DNA from: an uncultured Bacteroidales bacterium | Lineage (GTDB): Bacteria; Bacteroidota; Bacteroidia; Bacteroidales; Paludibacteraceae | Assembly: GCA_945787425.1 (NCBI GenBank) | Contig: CALZHO010000040.1 | Location: 1 to 7,045 of the forward strand | Direction: 5' to 3' | Length of the DNA stretch: 7,045 bases | Shown here: one piece after another, positions 1 through 4,172 of the stretch | How the letters are laid out: every line of letters begins with the position of its first letter | How positions within the stretch are numbered: position 1 is the stretch's first letter | Made by a program: the position numbers and the translations under genes | The notes under the pieces: generated by a model | The model's database searches: none | What the model saw: only the letters and a program-made list of their open reading frames with translations | What the model was told of the DNA's origin: nothing

Positions 1-293
1 CATACATCTGGACCGTAGTAGAAGGTGTAACCGTAACATGTGATAAGGCAGATACCTACACCTATACAATTGATGGCGATTGCAGCAAGACCACTCATGT
101 ACTTGAATTGACTGTAAACAAAGTAGAAGAGACTACTTTGGCTGCAATTCCAGTGGCAATCTGCGAGACTGAGTTGCCATACATCTGGACCGTAGTAGAA
201 GGTGTAACCGTAACATGTGATAAGGCAGATACTTATACATACACCGTTGATGGCGAATGCAGCAAGACCACTCATGTATTGACATTGACCGTT
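1..293 (+). repeat. 177-bp in-frame tandem repeat (59 residues) in the adhesin-like gene
   Basis: Positions 1-55 are identical to 178-232, an offset of 177 bases or exactly 59 codons. After that tract the copies differ mostly at synonymous or conservative positions (for example ID/VD and GDC/GEC) as far as the CSKTTHVL segment and the following TV. Copy 1 runs into the left edge, so more copies may lie upstream. The mix of one perfect tract with a diverged tract fits partial homogenisation by recombination between repeats. Confidence 0.9.
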
Positions 294-1037
294 TATGCAA
301 CTCCAGAAGACGTTGTAGAGTACGATACCATCTGTCCAGGTGAAACCATCACATGGAATGGTGTAACCTTCGCTACAGCAGGTGAGCATACTTTGACCTT
401 GCCAAATGAGAATGGTTGCGAGTATCAAGCAACATTGCATCTCCATATCCCAGATCCAGAGAACTTTGTAGCTTATGACAAAATTCCTGCGGAGAGCAAG
501 TATGGCGGTCGTATGATGGTAATCAACCTGAATGCTATTGACAGTATCTTCGGTTGGACACCAGCAGAAGGTGATGTACAATGGTTCAAGGTGGTAGGCG
601 AAGTGGATAACGCATTTGATGCTCTCAACCGTTTGGGTAATCCTGCTGAACTGGATGAACTTGTACATACAGGATACTATCATACTGCATTTGACGGTTC
701 TGTAATGCCAGATTCTTACTATGCGTTGATTGTCCACGAGATGGTATCTGGTGAGTGTCAAGAAATCATGCGTACGACTGTATTGAGCAGTAGTGCAGCC
801 GTTAAAGCACCTCAATTGGTTCCAACCATTGCAGAGCCAAGTGAACAACTCCGCATCTTGAATTTGAATCCATCTACCGAAGTACGTGTATTCAACACCA
901 GCGGTGAGTTGATCGAGAATTACACAGCTGCAGAAGCAACAGAGTTTGTCTTCAAGGCAGCTACAATGCAAGGCTACTACATGGTAGAGGTTCAAAGCGA
1001 GAATGATAAAGTAACCCTACGTTATATCGTTAAATAA
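1..1037 (+). CDS. C-terminal part of a large repeat-containing surface protein (adhesin-like) with T9SS-like sorting tail
   Basis: The reading frame (codons starting at position 3) is open from the left edge, so the true start lies outside the window and only about 344 residues are visible. A TTG at 108 lies inside a repeat and is not a credible start. The visible part begins with a 59-residue module (YIWTVVEG..., CSKTTHVL) and a second copy, then a related shorter module (DTICPGETITWNGVTF...NENGC), each carrying paired cysteines. Such C-rich beta-sandwich repeats are common in long Bacteroidota surface proteins. A unique region of about 130 residues follows. The last 76 residues (from 807) look like a type A T9SS C-terminal domain: VRVFNTSGELIENY, then GYYMVEVQ and the basic end YIVK. 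I infer export across the outer membrane and surface attachment. The stop lies 17 bases before the next gene, suggesting an operon. The ligand cannot be told. Confidence 0.85.
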   Translation, partial: YIWTVVEGVTVTCDKADTYTYTIDGDCSKTTHVLELTVNKVEETTLAAIPVAICETELPYIWTVVEGVTVTCDKADTYTYTVDGECSKTTHVLTLTVYATPEDVVEYDTICPGETITWNGVTFATAGEHTLTLPNENGCEYQATLHLHIPDPENFVAYDKIPAESKYGGRMMVINLNAIDSIFGWTPAEGDVQWFKVVGEVDNAFDALNRLGNPAELDELVHTGYYHTAFDGSVMPDSYYALIVHEMVSGECQEIMRTTVLSSSAAVKAPQLVPTIAEPSEQLRILNLNPSTEVRVFNTSGELIENYTAAEATEFVFKAATMQGYYMVEVQSENDKVTLRYIVK

Positions 1038-1054
1038 TCATGGGAGGAAAACAA

Positions 1055-2368
1055 ATGAAAACAAAAATGAATAATAAAATGTTGAAGGTATCCCTGTTGG
1101 TGGCAATTTTTGCCACCATACAGGTGCCTGCTCTATTCGCTCAAGAATCTTCAGCCTCCTCATCCGAAGTGACCTTCGTGTATGAATCTGGCGCTCCAAT
1201 GGAGATTGGTGATTCTGTAATGATTAACAAGGATAGCTTGCGCTATTTGACAGGTGAGCGTATGTCAACTTGGGTTTATGGTGTTCCTCACCAGATTCGT
1301 CAGTTAGGAACCAAGACTAAACCTACTGGTGTCTTGCTTCGTGGTATCTACTCATGGATTGCTCAAGGTAGCTTGATTCCATTGAACGTAGAGAAAACAA
1401 CAGAAACCATCGAGCGCAAGAAAGCTGAAGCTGCTGCCGCTGCTGCTGCTATTGCAGCCGCTGAAGCTGCAGAAGAAGCTGCCCGACTCAAAATGTTGGA
1501 AGAACTGGTAGAAGAAGAGGAAGTGGTAGAAGTAGTAGAGGATACACTGCCACCTGCACCTCAACCATATCAAATCAATCGTTTCACCGTAGGTGTGCGT
1601 GGTGGTTTGGCTTCGCTTATGCCACAAACAACACCTGCTATCGGTGCAACATGGGGATTTGATGCGTTGCTTGATTTGCAATATGCTCACTACTGGGCAA
1701 AAGGTGAAGACAAAATTCGTTTGGGTCTTCTCACTGGTGTGAGTGTAGGATATATGCAAAACAGTAAGACGCTGAAGAACGTAACAGAGCAATACACAAA
1801 ATATTCTGAGGGTAATATTGATTACACCATTCATATGGATGAAGTGACTGCTCTGAATCGTCAAGTACAATTGGAAGTTCCTGTAATGTTCTCAATGGTA
1901 ACTCCTAAAGGTTTCTTCTTGAATGCAGGTCCTAAGTTCATTTTACCAGTATACGCATCTTTCAACCAAACACTTAAGAATGGTGACATTAGTGCCCTAA
2001 TGGTAGATATGGGTGTAACAGCTACTGAGAATGTGGTGACAGGTGAAATTAAAGAAGCTGAGTTTGTGCACAGTGGTGTGAATAATTATCAATTGGATTT
2101 GACCATTGCTGTAGGTGGAGAACTTGGCTATGAGCACCAATTGGAGTCAGGTCACTCTGTAAGCGTAGGTCTGTATGCTAATTATGGCGTGTTTAGCACA
2201 TATAAACATGATTTAGAAACATCTAAGTACATTGTTGATGTTAATCCTCCAACAGCTGACGGAGTGTTCCAATTGGCTCCAAACTCCATGATGAACGCTT
2301 ATGCAAATAAGTTGGGCTTCTTGGATCTTGGTTTGAAAGTGGCATTCCACTTGAACTGGAAGAAGTAA
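1055..2368 (+). CDS. Exported SH3-like domain / Ala-Glu-rich linker / outer-membrane beta-barrel fusion protein
   Basis: 437 residues from the ATG at 1055. I prefer this start over the in-frame ATG at 1040 because GGGAGG (1042-1047) sits 7 bases before it and a signal peptide follows at once (hydrophobic VSLLVAIFATIQVPALFA, cleavage near residue 29). Residues about 50-110 (GDSVMINKDSLRYLTGE, WVYGVPHQIRQLG, GVLLRGIYSWI) resemble the SH3-like module attached to many peptidoglycan amidases. Residues about 111-171 form a charged Ala/Glu-rich helix and a Pro-rich hinge. Residues about 175-437 alternate as in an OMP_b-brl-type barrel, with NAGPKF and the aromatic-rich end FHLNWKK. I infer a barrel in the outer membrane with a periplasmic arm that may touch the cell wall. 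It lies directly behind the adhesin-like gene, so a partner role in exporting or anchoring that protein is possible, as for barrel genes next to Bacteroidota adhesins. The SH3 assignment rests on motif memory and is moderate. Confidence 0.85.
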   Translation: MKTKMNNKMLKVSLLVAIFATIQVPALFAQESSASSSEVTFVYESGAPMEIGDSVMINKDSLRYLTGERMSTWVYGVPHQIRQLGTKTKPTGVLLRGIYSWIAQGSLIPLNVEKTTETIERKKAEAAAAAAAIAAAEAAEEAARLKMLEELVEEEEVVEVVEDTLPPAPQPYQINRFTVGVRGGLASLMPQTTPAIGATWGFDALLDLQYAHYWAKGEDKIRLGLLTGVSVGYMQNSKTLKNVTEQYTKYSEGNIDYTIHMDEVTALNRQVQLEVPVMFSMVTPKGFFLNAGPKFILPVYASFNQTLKNGDISALMVDMGVTATENVVTGEIKEAEFVHSGVNNYQLDLTIAVGGELGYEHQLESGHSVSVGLYANYGVFSTYKHDLETSKYIVDVNPPTADGVFQLAPNSMMNAYANKLGFLDLGLKVAFHLNWKK

Positions 2369-2385
2369 TTCGCATAGAGCGATAT

Positions 2386-2424
2386 ACACAAAAAGAGCGT
2401 GCCGATGGCGCGCTCTTTTTGTGT
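2386..2424 (+). terminator. Strong intrinsic terminator after the adhesin/barrel operon
   Basis: The arm at 2386-2399 (ACACAAAAAGAGCG) is perfectly complementary to 2411-2424 over 14 bp. Inside it, T2400/G2410 can wobble-pair and GCC (2401-2403) pairs with GGC (2407-2409) around a GAT loop. The A-run in the left arm and T-run in the right arm make it look like a terminator on either strand. It begins 17 bases after the stop codon of the barrel gene. Confidence 0.9.
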
Positions 2425-2560
2425 GGTTTAGCATCGTTTAGTGTGGTTTAGCATTGTATAGTGTGGTTTAGTGTTGTGTAGTGTTGTGTAGAATGGTGTA
2501 GCGTAGTTTAGCATTGTGTAGCATTGCTTAGCGTTGTGTAGCATTGCTGTGCGTTGTGTA
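2421..2560 (+). repeat. Tandem decamer array, 14 units of 10 bp
   Basis: From 2421 the sequence falls into exact 10-base units of consensus G-Y-R-T-K-G-T-K-T-A, for example GTGTGGTTTA (units 1, 3 and 5), GTGTTGTGTA (6 and 7) and GCGTTGTGTA (12 and 14). G at position 1 and T at position 4 occur in all fourteen, and nearly every unit ends in TA, so TAG falls at almost every junction. A 20-bp higher-order period is visible: units 1-2, 3-4 and 5-6 alternate alike, and 11-12 resembles 13-14. The array is non-coding, since a 10-base period brings a TAG into all three plus frames. Its first four bases overlap the preceding terminator stem and it ends 2 bases before the next hairpin. Confidence 0.9.
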
Positions 2561-2562
2561 GT

Positions 2563-2614
2563 GATATAGTAGAAACGACAAAGGGGGCTACCTACTGGTA
2601 GCCCCCACTATATC
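2563..2614 (-). terminator. Terminator of the tRNA-Glu/rpsT transcript
   Basis: The inner hairpin is GGGGGCTACC (2583-2592) against GGTAGCCCCC (2597-2606), a perfect 10-bp GC-rich stem with a 4-base loop. Read on the minus strand it is followed by a T-rich stretch (TTTGTCGTTTCT). An outer 8-bp match, GATATAGT (2563-2570) with ACTATATC (2607-2614), could extend the structure around a 12-base one-sided bulge. It starts 16 bases beyond the rpsT stop codon. Confidence 0.85.
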
Positions 2615-2630
2615 GTGTTTGGGGATAATC

Positions 2631-2882
2631 TTAAAGTGCGTTGGTATGCAAAGCCAAACCAGACTTCAGGTTCGCAGCTTTGTTGCGATGGATAATATTG
2701 CGCTTAGCCAACTTATCCAACATAGAACTTACTTTTGGAAGAAGTTGCTCAGCAGCAGCTTTGTCGGTAGTAGCGCGCAAAGCACGAACAGCGTTGCGAG
2801 CAGTTTTAGCATAGTAATGGTTGTGGGCTTTACGAGTAGCCGTTTGGCGAATACGCTTCAAAGATGATTTATGGTTTGCCAT
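2631..2882 (-). CDS. rpsT: 30S ribosomal protein S20
   Basis: The 83-residue product is typical of S20, a small basic helical protein that binds 16S rRNA early in assembly of the small ribosomal subunit. The family pattern is clear: [13 protein letters not shown] at the N-terminus, then ARNAVRALR, a helical Ala/Lys-rich middle, and [15 protein letters not shown] near the C-terminus. The start is the ATG at 2880-2882, which gives the usual MANHKS opening. No Shine-Dalgarno is evident upstream. The gene lies 46 bases downstream of tRNA-Glu on the same strand. No TAnnTTTG promoter was found in that gap, so it is probably transcribed together with the tRNA and its mRNA 5' end may arise by tRNA 3' processing. 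It ends at a strong hairpin. Confidence 0.98.
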   Translation of the reverse strand: MANHKSSLKRIRQTATRKAHNHYYAKTARNAVRALRATTDKAAAEQLLPKVSSMLDKLAKRNIIHRNKAANLKSGLALHTNAL

Positions 2883-2928
2883 CTTGTTTCTGTAATGTAA
2901 TTAAATGTTAATTTATAAATGTTATCTG

Positions 2929-3000
2929 TAGTGCCACGGGGAATCGAACCCCGCTTTAGAGAATGAAAATCTCTTGTCCTAACCGATAGACGATGGCACC
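2929..3000 (-). tRNA. tRNA-Glu (anticodon TTC)
   Basis: A full cloverleaf reads on the minus strand. The acceptor arms are GGTGCCA (3000-2994) and TGGCACT (2936-2930), with one G-T pair at the end and discriminator A at 2929. The anticodon stem is AGAGA/TCTCT around loop TTTTCAT, placing TTC at 2967-2965. The T arm is CGGGG-TTCGATT-CCCCG (2953-2937). The D-arm segment TCGTCTATCGGTTAGGAC is typical of glutamate tRNAs. CCA is not encoded and must be added after processing. It reads GAA and GAG codons. Confidence 0.97.
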
Positions 3001-3016
3001 GAGCCGAAATCGGGTG

Positions 3017-3048
3017 CAAAGGTACTACAAAAAATGCAAATATGCAAA
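3017..3048 (-). promoter_or_regulatory. Promoter for tRNA-Glu/rpsT (Bacteroidota type)
   Basis: On the minus strand, TTTG (3048-3045) is followed after 20 bases by TACCTTTG (3024-3017). This matches the Bacteroidota primary sigma pattern (-33 TTTG, -7 TAnnTTTG). The expected transcription start is around 3010, about 10 bases ahead of the mature tRNA 5' end at 3000. A second TTTGCA at 3040-3035 is too close to serve as the -33 element. Confidence 0.85.
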
Positions 3049-3098
3049 TATTTTTAGAAAAAAATGCATTTTTGTATATAAAATGTGCGTATTTGCAG

Positions 3099-3181
3099 CA
3101 TTTAGCGAACGTAGCTTCGGGGGAATTGCTAAAAATTATTTAGCAAGGCGGCGTCCGAAGGTACTACAGTTTCGCTAAATG
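3099..3181. repeat. 83-bp three-tier palindrome in the divergent promoter region
   Basis: Three nested stems share one centre. The outer stem is CATTTAGCGAA (3099-3109) with TTCGCTAAATG (3171-3181), 11 bp and perfect. The middle stem is GTAG (3111-3114) with CTAC (3164-3167) plus CTTCGG (3115-3120) with CCGAAG (3155-3160), leaving GTA (3161-3163) bulged. The inner stem is TTGCTAAA (3126-3133) with TTTAGCAA (3139-3146) around AATTA. It is richer in G+C than its very AT-rich flanks. No T-run follows, and both neighbouring genes point away from it, so it is not an ordinary terminator. No clear target-site duplication was seen. It may be a mobile palindromic repeat, a regulatory site or a structured RNA. 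Confidence 0.75.
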
Positions 3182-3246
3182 AAAGGGCATAGCCCGCATA
3201 CATTGAGCAAATATTTTATTAAAAAAAGCGTATTTTTTGTAAAAAA

Positions 3247-3278
3247 ATTGCATATTTGCCAATAAAGTAGTACCTTTG
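3247..3278 (+). promoter_or_regulatory. Promoter for the 256-residue outer-membrane protein gene (Bacteroidota type)
   Basis: ATTG (3247-3250) is followed after 20 bases by TACCTTTG (3271-3278), matching the -33 and -7 elements of Bacteroidota. The expected start of transcription is near 3285, leaving a leader of about 36 bases before the ATG at 3321. The region around the -7 box, GTAGTACCTTTGCA (3267-3280), is an exact inverted copy of 3015-3028 in the tRNA promoter. Confidence 0.85.
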
Positions 3279-3320
3279 CAAGTTGAAATGGGTTATAATT
3301 GTCTCGTTTTTAGTAAAAAA

Positions 3321-4091
3321 ATGAAAATGAAACATATACATATTCTTATTGTAGGTTGCGCATTATTATGTTGCGCTCCAGCACTGGCACAAGACATGGT
3401 GCGTACACAACCAGATTTGCAAACTACCACGTTCTTTGACCCTACACAGAAAAAGACAGAAGAAGTCTATCTGTTCTCTACCGATTGGCGCGTGGAGGCT
3501 GGTTATGTGCAATGGGATGAGCGTACCCAAGACACTACGATGGTTTATCAACATGGATTGCGCGTAGGTGCTACTGTTGATTTTAATCTGCCTTATAGAT
3601 TTAGTATTCAGACAGGTGCGTTGGCGACCCTCACCTATGGATTGAATAGCCAACATTGGCGTTCGGTAACAGGCGAGAGTACACAAGTGGAGCGCATGGA
3701 ACATCACATCATACAATTGCAATTGACCATACCCCTTCGCGCGTATTATAACATAAAGTTGTGGAAGAAACTCAATATGTTCTTCTATGCAGGACCACAG
3801 TTGCAGATTGGATTGATGAACTACGATAAAATCAACAATCTTACTTCACCAGGTGTTACTGAGTGGCTTGAGGCACAGAATCAACCTACTACCAGTTATG
3901 AGCGATACATAGCGAAGGATGTGTATCGCACGAATATTCAGTTCGGTCTGGGTGGCGGCTTTGAATGGGATCGCTATCGCGTGCAAGCAGGATACGACTT
4001 CGGACTCAATAACCTGATTCGCACATCGGTTGTGCCTAAGCAACGATTGAACGAATGGGGATGGATGGTGGCGTTTGGGTATAGATTATAG
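3321..4091 (+). CDS. Outer-membrane beta-barrel protein (OMP_b-brl type)
   Basis: 256 residues from the ATG at 3321. The frame is open further upstream (ATG at 3288, TTG at 3276), but the promoter -7 box occupies 3271-3278, so those starts would be leaderless or inside the promoter. From 3321 the signal peptide is immediate (MKMKHIHILIVGCALLCCAPALA, cleavage before QDMVR). The start is preceded by an A-run with no Shine-Dalgarno. The mature part alternates polar and hydrophobic residues with aromatic girdles: WRVEAGYVQW, YQHGLRVGATVDFNL, FFYAGPQLQIGL, VYRTNIQFGLGGGFEW, YRVQAGYDFGL, and the terminal strand WMVAFGYRL. This is the pattern of the porin-like barrel family widespread in Bacteroidota, about eight strands by eye. 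Its cargo or partner cannot be read from sequence. It resembles the barrel part of the gene at 1055-2368 around the AGP motif. It is probably transcribed alone. Confidence 0.88.
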   Translation: MKMKHIHILIVGCALLCCAPALAQDMVRTQPDLQTTTFFDPTQKKTEEVYLFSTDWRVEAGYVQWDERTQDTTMVYQHGLRVGATVDFNLPYRFSIQTGALATLTYGLNSQHWRSVTGESTQVERMEHHIIQLQLTIPLRAYYNIKLWKKLNMFFYAGPQLQIGLMNYDKINNLTSPGVTEWLEAQNQPTTSYERYIAKDVYRTNIQFGLGGGFEWDRYRVQAGYDFGLNNLIRTSVVPKQRLNEWGWMVAFGYRL

Positions 4092-4122
4092 GTTAAAGCT
4101 GAGAGGTTAGTGGCAAGGAATA

Positions 4123-4152
4123 AAGGAAGCCGCCCAGAGGGGCGGCTTCCTT
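4123..4152. terminator. Bidirectional terminator between convergent genes
   Basis: A perfect 13-bp stem, AAGGAAGCCGCCC (4123-4135) with GGGCGGCTTCCTT (4140-4152), closes on an AGAG loop. A-rich and T-rich ends on both sides let it serve the barrel gene ending at 4091 and the amidase gene ending at 4173 from the other side. Confidence 0.88.
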
Positions 4153-4172
4153 GTGTATGGTATGTTGGGCAC

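Noticed and set aside
2421..2560. Possible CRISPR array
   Set aside because: The units are contiguous 10-bp repeats without spacers and there are no cas genes nearby.
2619..2867. Plus-strand open frame opposite rpsT
   Set aside because: It lies almost entirely over the clear S20 gene and its product shows no domain pattern.
2431..3146. TTTAGC shared by the decamer array and the palindrome
   Set aside because: A six-base AT-rich motif is expected to recur by chance, and the surrounding bases do not match.
2993..3178. Plus-strand open frame of 61 codons
   Set aside because: It begins inside the tRNA-Glu gene on the opposite strand, runs through the promoter and the palindrome, and has no signal peptide or family resemblance.
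3029..3266. Invertible promoter (phase switch)
   Set aside because: The inverted 14-bp copies coincide with promoter -7 boxes, which explains them, and no invertase gene is in the window. It is kept only as a remote option.
3351..3362. Lipoprotein lipobox (IVGC) in the 256-residue barrel protein
   Set aside because: The Cys is at residue 13, too early for a normal lipoprotein signal, and a good signal peptidase I site (ALA before QD) follows ten residues later.
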